DNA of 64,000 nucleotides from Gnetum montanum (GCA_015680685.1 MNCI01018063.1:82313-146312); one strand, 5' to 3'. Positions 34,321 to 46,200 are shown, counted from the first letter of the stretch. The notes: a model not told the origin generated them from the sequence alone. A program made the numbers and translations.

Positions 34321-34920
34321 AACAATGCATTATTGTATTCGCATTCATTGTACCTGCGGATCCCAATTTCAGGATATTTACTGTGATTTGCATCAACAAA
34401 AGTGTCCGTGTCTGAGAAAATGGAAAGTGTTTTGTCCAACAATAATTGCTCCTTCTTCATCTACGTTCGTAGATATATTCTTTTTTGAACGACTTAACAA
34501 GTCCGTGAGCACTGTATCGGGAAAGTTGCAGATGCTCTAAAATCGCGCGTTCGTTTGACAATTTTGTCATCCATCTCTCTAAAAAGTAAATAGGAGAGAG
34601 GAAAACAAAAGCCGTGTAAGCGTGCAACAATTCTTGATATTCGGCAGCACCACCGAGGCACTCAGAACCACAAGCCTGCTTCGCTGCAGCTACTTGATTG
34701 GTGAAGAAAGAATTGTTTGGTGGCTGAAATGTCTGTCACCGCACCAGTAACGATTGAATATGCCAAAATGACAGCGGCTTTTTCTTTTCAGCGTGGGCAT
34801 CTGTCGTGCTGGGAGATGCAAGTAAAAAGCTCAAGTCGTACTTGTAAATTGTAGTTCCACACGAACATTTTGCTTTCCCAGGAATATTTCTACATGTGTT
34901 GCGTTCGTTAATCTAGAATG

Positions 34921-35710
34921 CTAGTACAGAGATGCAGGTAAAAAATACAGGAGCAGATATAAAAATCGTCTGTAATGTTCTGTAGGGCGGTTGAACCGCT
35001 CTAAGACCTTTCGAATAACTTTGCAAAACTCTAAGTAATGACAAGACGATGTTTAAAAAGGTTCTAATGTTAGCCAGTGGATGCCACGATAAAATGAGGC
35101 AGAAAAAAATATGTATGACAGGTTACATGTACTCTATTTTGTTAAATCCCATATTTAACTTTTAGTATATAAACGTAATGCGTACGGCATCTTGGGACGT
35201 AATAATACCTCAATTTCAATTTCAGTTTTATATTTAAATTTTGCGGGTGTTTTTTTGTGTTTTTTAAACTGGCTACCTATGCTTGCGTTCATTAATAGCT
35301 GCTTAACAAATTTTCTGGTCTCACTCTTTTTAATTAACAAAGACCTAAAAGACTTTGGGCTTTCTGTCTATAAAATTCAGCCAAATTTGTAAAATCCCAT
35401 GCCACACTGTTTTCTAAACATCGACGATGCATATGTCTTACATCATTATTTTCTTCCCTTCTTGGTTGGGTATGGCGCCTGGAATTATGAAAAAAATAAT
35501 TAAGCGTATGGTGGCATTCTTCCAGGTTCCGGCGGTATCTTTGAATTATGAAGTTGCTGCTTTTTGTTTTTAGAACACAGTAATGAACATACACGAACGT
35601 GGAAGGGCCGAGGCGATGAAAGATAACATCTTGAATGTTTCAAATTCAGCTGCCTCCGCTTTGGAGTACTAAAAACGCTGAATCTGTACAATTGTACTGG
35701 CTAAAGACAG
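34921..35710. other. Low-copy-looking spacer
   Basis: Mixed-composition sequence with short ORFs on both strands and no recognised domain. The minus ORFs at 35155-35340, 35334-35594 and 35500-35691 overlap in different frames and look like chance. Confidence 0.4.
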
Positions 35711-36085
35711 CTACAAGACGAAAACAACAGTGGCCTGAACAACAAGCAGAACTAGCGAAACTGGGTTCTTTCCTCCGTTGATGTCTTTAAAAGGAACGAA
35801 CAATGAAGCTGCACTAGTACAGACCTCAACTGGCAATAGTGGGTCAGTCGCTGCCTTGTTGGCATGGAAACGAGTGTCGTTGAACACGCAATACAGAAGA
35901 AAAGCCAAAATTATCATTCCATTCATGCCAGCCATGCTTCCGGCATCGATATTAAGTGTTATGTTAGCTGTACGGTTACCGCTGCAGATTTCTGCTGCGG
36001 AGCATGGAAACGTCAGTTCTGTTCTGGTTTTAGACGCAGACGGTAGTGGGTCTGCTTTAATGTTCATGTTGCTGGTTTGTATCAT
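35711..36085 (-). CDS. Unassigned 124-residue ORF with hydrophobic C-terminus
   Basis: A complete ATG-to-stop ORF with balanced composition in a CpG-richer segment. The N-terminal half is hydrophilic (ADPLPSASKTRTELTF); a hydrophobic segment follows at residues ~54-67 (GMIILAFLLYCVF), then NDTRFHANKAATDPLLPVEV, and a hydrophobic end (PVSLVLLVVQATVVFVL) that could be a membrane segment or anchor signal. I do not recognise the family. The opposite strand has a 103-codon ORF over the same bases (35778-36089), also with hydrophobic segments, so strand is uncertain. It could be one exon, a gene remnant or chance. Confidence 0.3.
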   Translation of the reverse strand: MIQTSNMNIKADPLPSASKTRTELTFPCSAAEICSGNRTANITLNIDAGSMAGMNGMIILAFLLYCVFNDTRFHANKAATDPLLPVEVCTSAASLFVPFKDINGGKNPVSLVLLVVQATVVFVL

Positions 36086-36089
36086 GTGA

Positions 36090-36900
36090 CTCTAGGGAAA
36101 CGCATGTTGCTTTGATAATCATGCATAGGTTTGTGCCATGGTCATCCGCAACTTCATGATCCAATAATGACAATGCAATTCACTCAACATTAGGTTCATG
36201 GTTTATGCATACATGCGCACATATACACATATGCATATATAACTATTTACACGTATGAAGGACACTCAGAATTGTATTCCATGAGACCATGAGCCATAGT
36301 TTATAATTTTTTAATGGTCAAGTACATTATTATTCGCTTGACCGTGCATGGCACTAGATGCAGGGTACTGTTTCACTATCAAGATTATGTAGGGAACACG
36401 TTCCTAGTATCATCAATTTTTTCTCATTTAAATTTTCACCTTCTTTCCTTTAATGTTTTTAAAATTATGATGTCTCAACCTTTTTTTTATAACCACATTC
36501 TCTATGCATAATGAAACCATCCAAGTATTTATCAAACCTTTGCATAGATTCAATACTTCTAAATAAAAAATCAGTCAAAGTTACTATTGATGTCAACTTC
36601 ACCCCTTGCCCATACTAGGCATGGGGCCATGATCAACATGTGGCCCATTTTGGTTGAAAAGTAGTCAAAATGCAATATTGATTTTATTTAAAAAGCAAAA
36701 TATACGCAATCTAGGTCCCCAACCACAAATATTATGAATTTCACTTGGTTCACTTTCTAAATTTCCTATGATAAGACAAAGTAAAGATAGAGAGTCATTC
36801 ATGTAAAAAAAAAAAACCCTACCACCATAAACACCACTATCCTATGTTTAAGACTAACTTGTTTCGAATTAGCTTGACATGTTTGCTAATATAGTCCCCC
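36090..36900. other. AT-rich spacer
   Basis: A short purine/pyrimidine-alternating run (36200-36245) and otherwise no recognisable feature. The left boundary of the following gypsy fragment could not be placed and no LTR was seen. Confidence 0.45.
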
Positions 36901-39541
36901 TCATGAAACGTGTAAACCTTGAACGACACAAACCTCGCCTTGAGGATGCTAAAGCAAACTGCATGATAGTCAAGTTTCTCAAGTTTTATCTCTAAGAGAA
37001 CTCAAACTAGGATGGTAGTCAATCAACCCCCTACTCTCTTGGTGAGCAATCCTTTCAATTTTACCAATTATCATGATATCCCAAAATCACTCCAAAACAT
37101 AAATTTGGTCTACCATCCCACAATCCCTAATAATGATGCTTGCCACCATATACAATGCTTCAAACCTTACTAGGCATCCACAACATTGTCCAAAATGACA
37201 TAGCATATAGAGTATTTGTGAAAAATTTTAAAAGCAAAGTCGCCCAATGGTTTTTAATGCTCCATAATGCCTCCATTTATCCATGGCAAGAATTCAAAAA
37301 TAGGTTCTTGCTTTAATTCGACAAGTTCACTAGCTTGGCCATAACATCAAGTAATTTTATAAGCTTAAAAAAAATACCTAGAGAAAATGTTCGGGACTAC
37401 AACCTAAGATTCCTCTATCAACTTGCCTATGTGCCAAATGAGATGCATCCACAACCAAATGGCATCCTCAATTTTTTCTTGTCCACCATTGACCCATTCT
37501 TTGCTTAGGCCATCAAATTTGATTTCAACATAATAGAAATACAAGGAGTAATGGCTAAAGTCATCAAGTTAGAATAAATTACCCTCATGAATAGCATTCA
37601 AACTCAATTTGGGATGATGAACATTAGTAAAATCCTATGCAACGTAATTATCTACCTTTACCAACTTTCCCAATGACTAATACCATGTCCCAAACTCTAG
37701 TTCTCCTTCAAATGACTCAACCTACAAATAGCTGTTTTCAAGGTCCCACATCTTCTTTGTTCCTACTATCTAACACTGGTTTGAATGATGACCAATCGAA
37801 GGCCTTAATTCAATCCATCATAAACCCAAACGGGATATCTAATCCTGTTGAACCCTCAACTCAAACTCAAAATTAGATGATCCAAATATTAACTTCACTA
37901 CAAAAACTATCAAATGAAGTAGTTGAATTAAAGTAGATCAACAAGGATCATATACAATCTGAGAAGCTTAGCACATCAATCAATGACGAGTATTGTTGCC
38001 TTCATAACACTAGGCAACATTCTAAGAAGACTTGTCCCCAATTTTAAACATTATATGATGACAACACCCAAGGTCAACAAAATGGGAAACCCCTTGTTAT
38101 GGTCCTTAATGTACCCCATGAAATAGAAAATGAAGAGGTTTCCTTATTAGAACAAGTTATGGTAAGCAACCCTAACCCACATAATGCTTACTACTAGAGA
38201 CTTAGTGACATCATGAATAACACATAGCAACAAACAAGGAATGATCTTCATACTCCAAATAGAAGAGCTTCTAGTCAAAACAACCAAATTGGGCCATTCG
38301 AAACAAATGCTTCATAATGACCAAACCTCCCTTCCATACTAAGAAGAACTCAACCTCAACAAGAAGCCAAAGATGAACATAAGGCTTATGATCTAGTTGA
38401 GGATTTGAAGAAAACTAAATCCAACATTTTAATATATGATCTTTTACATTTTAACGAAATGAGAGATCTCATTCAAAAGATAGTTCATAGGCTTGAAATC
38501 GATAAAGAAAAACCCCCAACCTTCGAAAGGGAAGTTTACTTTGCAGAAAGTCCTAACATTCTATCAGTACAGAACACAAACAATTCCATGTCGAGCAAGA
38601 AAAGGCAACCTCCTTTCCAAACTATGCTAATTATTTTGGAAAAGAATGTTCATAATTATTTAATGGATTCTAGAGTAACTATAAGTATCATGCCACTTAA
38701 GGTATGTAAGACTTTAGGAGCACAAATGATACCACAAACAAAAAGTGTAATACAACTTGTTGGGTCCAATATACCTATAGTAGGATCATTAAAAAGAGTG
38801 AAAGTGCAACTTAAATAATACCCTATATTTACATGTTACATGGATATCCTAGTAGTTGACATGTCACCTACTTATGGTGTGCTCTTATCTAGGACTTTTG
38901 GAGCCAAATTTGGAGGCATTTTTAGATCAAATTTCTTAGAACTATTAATCCTTATCAAAGGAAAATATGAATATATGATCATACCAAGAGAACCTTTCTA
39001 CAAACAAGTAGTTACAACCTTAGATAATCAAAATCATTCTTTGGAAAATCAAAACACTAACCTTTATGTTGGAGTTATTGAGGTTGAGAGTGGCGAACAT
39101 GTTATAGATGACCATGTGAGTGAAATTACAAAAATAAATCCTTTTCCTCATATGGATTTCACCCAATGTTGTCAAACTTTTAGAGAATGTGAAGAAATCT
39201 ATGAAGATACTTTGCCTCTTCATCAACATAATGGAAAAGGATTTGTTCTAGATGACCCAGCACCTTTAAGGGAAAACAAAGAAACAAATGAGATCCCAAC
39301 CATCAAAACATTAGAAGGTGTGCTAAATTTTGACAATATATCCATTGAACATGTTGTTAGAGAAGTTGTATTCAATGATTTACAAAAACTTAGACCTAAT
39401 ATTGAAACTTATATGAAAGAAGAACTTGATGAACTTCTAGGGTCTAAAATTATTCATCTTACAAGATTTTCAAATTTAGCGCCTGATAGAGAACAAGTAA
39501 GCGCATTACAAATAGATCTTGATTTTCATAATCTTAAGCAT
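36900..39541 (+). mobile_element. Gypsy-type fragment D: gag and protease, no pol
   Basis: Gag core sequence lies near 37190-37640 (NFKSKVAQWFLML, YPWQEFKNRFLL, PRENVRDYNLRFLYQL), broken by TAG/TAA. Protease-like sequence follows at 38405-38818 (NYLMDSRVTISIMPLKVC, with DSR where an active site has DSG) and 38840-39541 (MDILVVDMSPTYGVLLSRTF). RT, RNase H and integrase are absent, and AT-rich DNA begins right after 39544. LTRs and primer site were not found, so the outer limits are approximate. Confidence 0.7.
38405..38818 (+). pseudogene. Retropepsin-like protease segment of element D
   Basis: A 137-codon stretch with a retroviral-type aspartic-protease signature. The active-site triplet is altered (DSR instead of DSG), followed by VTISIMPLKVCKTLGA, the usual pattern after the catalytic Asp. 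A stop and a short gap separate it from the next ORF, which continues with the protease C-terminal half. In this family the protease matures Gag and Pol. With the changed Gly and the breaks, activity is not expected. Confidence 0.6.
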
Positions 39542-39544
39542 TGA
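38840..39544 (+). pseudogene. Continuation of element D gag-pro polyprotein
   Basis: A 234-codon open frame opening with MDILVVDMSPTYGVLLSRTF, a block that in plant gypsy polyproteins follows the protease core. The rest is acidic (LPLHQHNGKGFVLDDPAPLR; EELDELLGSKIIHLTRFSNL). It lies where RT should begin, but no RT block follows. It is the longest intact reading frame of element D. The ATG is probably internal to the original polyprotein. Confidence 0.55.
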
Positions 39545-39893
39545 CAAATTGTTAAACTATATTGTTTTATTTTTATTGATTTTTAAAGTTTACTATATTG
39601 TTTATTACTAATTCTGATGCCAAGGGAAAAGTAAAATTTTAATATTTCATTTTCCACATTAACTAAGGTCTTAAATGAAAAAAATTGGAAATTGCACCTA
39701 CCAAGTTGGCTAAATATAACTGTTCTATTTTTCTAATATTGACAATTTTAATCTGATTGTTACACTGCTTTATTCAGATTTTTCTGATCTGATTTATGAA
39801 AAGGGTTGAAAAGGGTTGCCCAATTTGCCTGATCCAATCCAATTTTTCAATCTATGTTCCAAGAAAAAACCTGAAACCCAGCACCTGCATCTG
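39545..39893. other. AT-rich spacer
   Basis: No gene recognised. It contains an immediate repeat of 'aaaagggttg' near 39795-39815. Confidence 0.5.
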
Positions 39894-40415
39894 GCTTAAC
39901 TAAGGATGCTGAAGAATCTCCTTAACACTAATCTTCCTACGTGGATCTAGATCAAGCATGAAATACAAAAGGTGACGAGCCTCAATTGACACATGAAGTG
40001 GGAAATCATAACCACAGTTCTGCATTTTCTCACGTAAAACAACCATAGGAGTTTCCGTGTTTTGTCCGGATGAATTACAGTCACATCCGCACAGCATATG
40101 GCACAAGGTTATTCCACACGAGAAAATATCAGCAACTGCTGCATCATAATCTTTGCAACCTATGTTTATCGGAATTTCAGGCACAGTGGATTTCAGGGTG
40201 TCTATTCCGATACGTTTTCCACTTTTGTTTTGCATGGCCAACCTGAAGTTTGTCAACTTCACATGCCACTCATCTTTACTCACCACAACGTTCATGGGAG
40301 TAACGTCTCCGTGCCAGACATTATTTATGTGACAGAATAGGAAACGCTTGCATTAGCTGCCGAAAGTAATCCCTAGCCATGGATTCTTGAAGGTGTCCAT
40401 GTAAGGCTTGAGATT
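39894..40415 (-). pseudogene. Ser/Thr protein-kinase C-lobe fragment (CIPK/SnRK-like), broken
   Basis: On minus, kinase subdomains appear in order. A helix LQESMARDYFRQLM (near 40395) is followed, after a one-base shift, by FCHINNVWHGDVTPMNVVV in place of the HRDLKP loop (Arg to Gly, Lys to Thr). Then VKLTNFRLAM replaces DFG (NFR). Next come DYDAAVADIFSCGITLCHML (the D.WS.G helix) and ARHLLYFMLDLDPRRKISV. The frame ends at LQHP followed by TAG where kinases have HPW. All three catalytic signatures are lost, and the N-lobe is absent. A T-rich tract at 40441-40455 lies just upstream. Family placement is by pattern only. Confidence 0.75.
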
Positions 40416-40470
40416 GTTCGTGGCAGCGGGAAAAAGAAATTTTTTTTTTTTTTTTAAAAAAACAAGAATA

Positions 40471-40765
40471 TGTTTTGGGAAAAACCTACAAAAACCTAGC
40501 AAGATCCTCCTTGATCTTTGGAGGATCTTTATTCGCTCATATAAAATTATACAAGTGTAATGGACAAAAGAGAATAGAAAAGCAGGATAAAAGCAAAACA
40601 CATTATCTTCAAGACTTCTTTGTAATCATATTTATAGTTTGGGATGGACATCCACATGTAGTGTTAATCATATATAAACTAGACATTAACAACAATAAAA
40701 TGATTAGAGATAAACAATCGTTTACATTGACTACCTTATAGATATCTCCTATTAAATATTCAACA
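40471..40765 (-). repeat. Probable LTR of the neighbouring copia relic
   Basis: On minus the segment begins TGTTGAATATTTAATAGG and ends CCAAAACA, so it has the TG...CA ends and short inverted termini of an LTR. It contains CTATAAATATG (near 40635) as a possible TATA box and a 9-base hairpin stem AGATCCTCC/GGAGGATCT (40501-40529). No second copy or clear target duplication was found. It lies about 130 bases beyond the RNase H end of the copia relic, where a 3' LTR is expected. Confidence 0.4.
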
Positions 40766-40879
40766 CTACAGTACATCACAACATAACTACTATAACAACA
40801 TAATTACAAAAAGATAGTACTTGAAACTAACGAGATAACAATATTTGAGCTTATGTAAAAGATAATCGTGTTTAATTTA

Positions 40880-42191
40880 CTCATAATTCTTCCTTTTGAA
40901 GGTAAAGCTATCGTGAAGCCTGATCTAGACCATAGACGGTATCACCTTCCATGACACTAATAGTTGTTCAACACCAATTTTTTTTAGTAGATAATGATTT
41001 TTTCATCATATAAGTAGGATTCTCTTTTATCTTCATTCTTTCTAGAAGAATCTTTTGTTCATCTATCTACTTTCATATATATTGATACTATATTTCTATC
41101 TCCTTTTAAATATAGTGACAATGTACTTCTTTATGCTTCATCCTATTGTAGAAAGTGGGCTTCTTAGATATGGAAATTGTACGTTAGTTATTACAACCAA
41201 TTTTCAAAATCTTTTTATGAATCTCAAGTTCAACTACTAATCTTTGAATTCATATTACTTCTCAAGTAGCTAGGTTCATAACAACATATTCTACTTCAAT
41301 AGTACATTGAGCTACACAAGACTACAATTGGATTTTCCATGAGACAACACTACTAAAGATATTAAATACATATACATTGGTATTTTTATGTTGTCTAAAT
41401 CTTCAACCTAATTAGCATTCACATAGCCATGTAGAATGGACTAAACACTTTGATAATAAATACCAAAGTTCACAGTACCATAAAGATACTGAAAAACTTA
41501 TTTCACAATAATCTAGTATTGTTTCCTTGGATTAGATATATATCTACTAAGTTTTTCAAAAATGTATGTAATATTAGATCTATTATGAATCATCACATAT
41601 ATCAAATTACCGACAACACTAGTATATGAAATTTTTATTATGAGCTATTTTTCTTCATATATCTTTGGGCATTGTTTAACAAAGAGCTTAATCCTAGTTT
41701 CATAGTGTATTGTCAAAGGCTTACAATCTTGCATATTATAATTTTTAAAGATGTTTTGTATATGTGTAGATTATCTAGCCAAAGTTTTTTATTACTCTTG
41801 TTTCCTGAAATTTCCATGTTCAAAATCTTTTTAGCAGCACCAAGATCTTTTATCTTAAATTGAGAAGAAAGAAGTTATTTTAACTTTTTAATTTCATTCA
41901 TGTCACTTCCTACAATTAACATGTCCTCAACATATAGTAGTAAAATTAAAATTTCTCTATTTTTATTTTTGACATATAAGCTCGAGTCTTCCTAGCTTCT
42001 AATGAAGCTAAGACTTAACATGTGTTCATTAAAATTTTTATTTCACATCCTTGGTGTTTGTTTGAGCTCATACAATGATTTTAATAATCAACACCCCATA
42101 TTTTCTTTTCCTTTCATTTCATATCCTTTAATTTGAAGCATATATATTTCCTTCTTAAGATCACCATTGAGATAAGTAGTTTTCACATTGA
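40880..42191 (-). pseudogene. Ty1/copia reverse transcriptase-RNase H relic
   Basis: Read on minus from 42191: VKTTYLNGDLKKEIYMLQI, KSLYELKQTP, LLYVEDMLIVGSD (the YVDD box changed to YVED), SSQFKIKDLGAAKKILNMEI, then an RNase H block with CVAQCTIEVEYVVM (near 41305) and KKPTFYNRMKHKEVH (near 41150). The C-terminal tail resembles the 'N.ADM.TK' end of copia polyproteins. Several stops and shifts show it is dead. The 5' side is cut exactly where the LTR of gypsy element A begins, so upstream pol is missing. Copia RT makes element cDNA in cytoplasmic particles. Confidence 0.82.
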
Positions 42192-43083
42192 TGAGTGGTG
42201 AGGTACCCCTATGCCCAACCATAGAAATCACAAGTGTTCACTCGTGATCCAGTCAAATTCCATGGACTTTGTAGTTTCTGATGCACTAGTTTTCTAAGAA
42301 GTGAACCTTGCCTTAAGGTCATTTGTTGTATTCCCAATTACACTTGTGACATATATTGGTATGGTTAAGTTTAATTGAGGCATCTGATTTCTATCATTTT
42401 TTATTTTATGGTTTCGATGTTTAAAAGGAGATAAAAGTAATTGGATTAACTAATTTAATTTAACTAATTAACTAGTATCTAAGCGGTCTTAACATAAGCA
42501 TTTGGTTCCACTTTCCACATACATCCTGAATCCACGTATCCACTGTTGGGTTACCAAATGCTACGTTATTGGGCATACCAAGCAATAATGCTATTAGTAT
42601 TACCAAGTAAATATGTGTTATGCTTGAAGCGATTGTACTTATGTGTTTAATATATTTGGCTTATCTTGCTTAATTACTTCATTCATTTAATTACTGGAAA
42701 ATAGTTAATACATAATTCAAAATATTAAATGCATAAATGAAATATTTAATCCATCTAGAATGCTACAAGGTTTATTAGAAAGCTTGTCTTTATTGCTGCA
42801 CATATTGTTGTGCTCAGGTACAACAATGCTCAAATAAAGATCCGTACACTCAATGACTTCTACTACAAGCACTCGGGAGAAATATTCTAGCTCTCAAATG
42901 AACAAACTATAAGAGCTTTGCTACTGCCAAAATCTCGTTGTGATAAATGCAGTTGGTAGGTGCATATTTATAGCTAAAAAGTAGACACTGTGTTGATGGG
43001 GCCTCTTCAACGCATGATATGATGCATCAACAGGGCCTCATTGATCAGGCCCAGTCAATGTAGCCAAGAAATATGACTCATCA
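42192..43083 (-). repeat. 3' LTR of gypsy element A
   Basis: On minus it begins TGATGAGTCATATT after the purine-rich CATGGGGATA, has GCTATAAATATGC as a TATA box, and ends GGGGTACCTCACCACTCA. It is a diverged relative of the plus-strand LTR at 59288-60078: both share 'gatctttatttgagca', 'gtacctgagcaca', 'ataaaccttgta' and the GGGGTACCTC(A/G)CCACTCA end. Copia RT sequence starts directly after it, so element A inserted into the copia element. Confidence 0.78.
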
Positions 43084-43299
43084 TATCCCCATGACTAAAT
43101 GAAAACTTGTCCTTGAGTTCTTTTACAAAATTGGGAAGGTATGGAATTATTGACTCACCTTTCACAAACAAAATAGATTGACTTGAAAAAAATGGAGTAC
43201 TTGAGTGTACAGATCAACATATTACAAAAATGATGGTGTTCATGACACAAAATTAAATACCATGACATGATTCTTCGAAATTGGATAACATGTTCCTTA

Positions 43300-46200
43300 A
43301 TGGCATGAAGTTTGGTGGAGAAGATCAGATAGTCTAAGGTGGTGGTGGCTCCTGAGATTTTGAGGGACCTTCACAGGCTTCACGCACATGCAATGATTAA
43401 GGTAGCTATGGCTATCCTACTACTGTTGGTGGGAGGTAAAAAGTATTTAGCAATGCTTTCATTTTCTCCTTCTTTCTTCTAGGATTGTGCATCATCTGTG
43501 TAGCTTCACCAATGTGGATGAAAATAGGGAAATCCTGGGGACATGGGATTATTAGAAAAAGCTACTTCATGTTGATAAACTAGATAGTGAATTGTTGTGT
43601 TCAATGTCGAACGCTCTAATTGCATCCTTCACCTCATGGTAATCATTAATCCTTTTGGCTAAGTTCTCAATAGTTGATCGTTGATTTGTGAATCATGCTC
43701 TAAGAACTTTGAGTTCAGCATTTGCAGTCTCAAGCTTTTGCTTGGTGTCTTTATGGTGTTTGAACTCTACCTCATATAGCAAATATGAGCTAGCTACTTA
43801 TTTTTCTAGCTCTGACTGCAACCTTCTGGTAGTTAGCATTGCCAAATTCACATAGCAAAGATTGGCCAACTCCATATATTTTATCATCTCTTCTATCTAT
43901 AACTTTAGTTGGATCTCTACTTTGTTATAGGCATTGATCACATCAATGATGGACTACCAAACTTCTTTTCCTTGTTTAAGTTACTAGAGAGCTTCATTTA
44001 TTTTTACCTTTGTCATCTGGATGTGCTTCTCATTTACTTCCTTTTGCAAGAAAACTTGGTCTCTATAGTGGTTTTTAACTTTTTCAAACTTCAAAGCTTC
44101 AATTTTCGAGGCAACAATCTCAATAACAGATTTCTGGTGGAAGGCACGAATTTCTTCCATTGATAGATTTTTATTTTCTATAGCCAAATTCCTTAATTCA
44201 AGATTCACCTTGGCTAGTTGCTCCTATTGTTGATGAATGAATTCTTGCATTTGTTCTTTTTGGGCATCAACAATACATAAGCCATGATTTTTTGTGGTTA
44301 GTGGTTCATTCTCCTGATGCATATGAGTGAAGTCCTTCTGAACTGAATATGTCTTTGCCTCTACTATTGACTGGCTGAATATGGTTGTCACTACTTCTTC
44401 CTCAACCTTCTTGAGTCATTCTTGAAGCTATTGGAAAGCTTCATCTTTGGTTATTGTCAAGCTGAGGAGTGCAAAATTAGCAAGATGGGCACATAATTCA
44501 ACAACCTCTATGGCCAAGAATTGATTTCGTGCTTGAGCCATTTTGAGTTGCCCCTCCAAGATGATGCATTTTCCCCTTGCTTCTAGCATCTCTAACTAGG
44601 TTGCGGTGATGTTATCCAGAAAATTAAAGATATCTGCAATTGGTTGCCTAGTCTCCACTAGTCAATATAGTAATTTCTTATGCTAGACTACATTCAATTT
44701 TTCACTGACTGTGCCTATGGACATCTACACATGTCAAAGTGCATATATGTCTAGTACAAACATTGTAGGTGCATTAAGTACTTTGGCAATGTAGTCAGCA
44801 ACTACTTTAGCTACAATCTCTTGTCCTTGGTGCTACATCATTAGTACAGTGGCCCCTTCACTTTCCTTCAAATGCATTAAGAAGGACGTAGCATTCCTAG
44901 AGATTTTTTGGAATAAATGGTATTGTTATAATGACACCATTACCTCTTGAGCATTAGGATTAGATCTTGCAAGAAACTAAGTTCATTGGGCAAAGAATAT
45001 TGGTCCATCCCTTTCCATTTGGCTGATTGTTCGAGCCACCTCTATAAGGTGACTCTCATTGTTGGTTGATACATAGGTGGGTTTGCACTACTCGTCCCTA
45101 TATGCTGCTCTTGCTCATGCAAGAGCTACTCTTGGATTTTGCACAAGCATTCAATGGCTGCATGAGCCTTCGATGTTGTTTCTTAAGTAGGTAGTGGAAG
45201 TGGCAGCTACTCCTCTTTTTTAGTTGTGGTAGGCATATTTTCTTTCATGATTTTAGACCATGAAGCCAAAGGAGCATGCCTAATTGTGTCGTTGGCATAG
45301 TAGACGATTCCTACCCTTTTGCAGAGTTTCTATATGAGGCACAAATAAGGTATGTTTTTCCTTCCATGTTCATTTTCCTTGAAATTATTTTTGATCTCCA
45401 AATAGATTAGTTGTGGAAGGTTTACAAGAAATCTCTTGCTTAGAGCTACACATGCTCGGGTGGAAAAGGTGGTCACCTTATTGAGCCTCACTATTGGATT
45501 GAGGTGATAAGCTGTAATTTTGAGGTAAATGTGTTCCACTGGTGTGAGCCCATTGTAGTTCTTATGGTTGACCTCGTAACAACATTGAGTCCACTTCTTT
45601 TTAGCCTTAAGATCACCTTTTGTTGATAGCTCTACCAACTATGTTCCAATATCAGGTAAGCCCAGTGCCTATGTAATAGCTTTAACCGGGTAGGATACCT
45701 GAAAATCTTTGATTTTTATTGTGGACCCCAACCTTCTATAGTTCCAAAAGAAATATTTCTCTTCTGTGCACCATTTTCCATTGGATGTGATCATTGGCCA
45801 CATGGGAGAGGTTTGCAATTATGTTTTGACTTCTACTGGAGCTTTCTCTAGAAATGGCCCGAAGTTTATTTCTTGGAGAATTGAGCGTTGAATCTCTTGG
45901 GACTTGATGATATCAAGGCAAGCTTGAGTTAAAGTGACTTAAAGCCTTGGCATGGATCTAGGTGCTTCCCCTCGTTGTGATTACTTTGTTGGCACTTCTT
46001 CATCTGGAATCTGCCAAATATATTCCACGTCGAGCTCCTCACGAAGAGGTTCCATTACATAGGTTGCCTTTGGTAGTTCTTGGACTTTTTCTTGTTGGTC
46101 CCTTCTAAATTTGGGTCATTTCTCCCTTGGTTGAGAGGGTTCTCCTTCTTGTAGGCGTTTTGGTCTTAGTGCCATCTATAATCACAATATGACCATGGGT
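43300..46200 (-). pseudogene. Extra ORF region of gypsy A between integrase and 3' LTR
   Basis: On minus, coding-like sequence with scattered stops spans this region. The best piece is 45638-45330 (MVELSTKGDLKAKKKWTQCC, VEHIYLKITAYHLNPIVRLN, STRACVALSKRFLVNLPQLI). After a stop it continues KLCKRVGIVYYANDTI. This pattern resembles the plant 'putative plant transposon protein' (Transposase_32-like) domain. Further along, 44208-43984 is Glu/Lys-rich with coiled-coil character (LAIENKNLSMEEIRAFHQKS). Its location after integrase is where some plant gypsy elements carry an env-like or additional ORF. Function is unknown, and no signal peptide or clear membrane segment was seen. Confidence 0.5.
45330..45638 (-). 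pseudogene. Longest open piece of the extra ORF of element A
   Basis: This 102-codon open frame contains the best conserved helix-rich part of the extra ORF. Pattern: K.KKWTQCCYEVNHKNYNG, then a hydrophobic 'HLNPIVRLNKVTTFSTRACV', then 'IYLEIKNNFKENEHGRKNI' and PYLCLI before TAA. I relate it to the plant-transposon-associated domain by pattern only. The reading frame continues with further stops on both sides, so the ATG at 45638 is unlikely to be a true start. Confidence 0.4.

Larger units (their letters stand above)
33510..34920. repeat. Diverged tandem duplication of a promoter-like module
   Basis: 33510-34050 and about 34280-34920 share blocks in the same order: 'aaaagaatcgcaatgcatgc', 'attgtattcgc', 'gtatc.ggaaag.tgca', 'gcgtgcaacaa', 'tgatattcggca.caccac', 'gagatgcaag' and 'caagtcgtacttgta'. 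Offset is about 770 bases. Both copies carry a CATGCATG box (33544-33551 and 34313-34320), the RY element bound by plant B3 factors. Copy 1 has TATAAAG at 33874. CpG is less depleted here than in neighbouring AT-rich DNA. No downstream gene is recognised, so the regulatory role is inferred. Confidence 0.6.

Noticed and set aside
35778-36089. Plus-strand 103-codon ORF
   Set aside because: Overlaps the minus ORF at 35711-36085 and has no recognised domain. Retained only as an uncertainty about strand.
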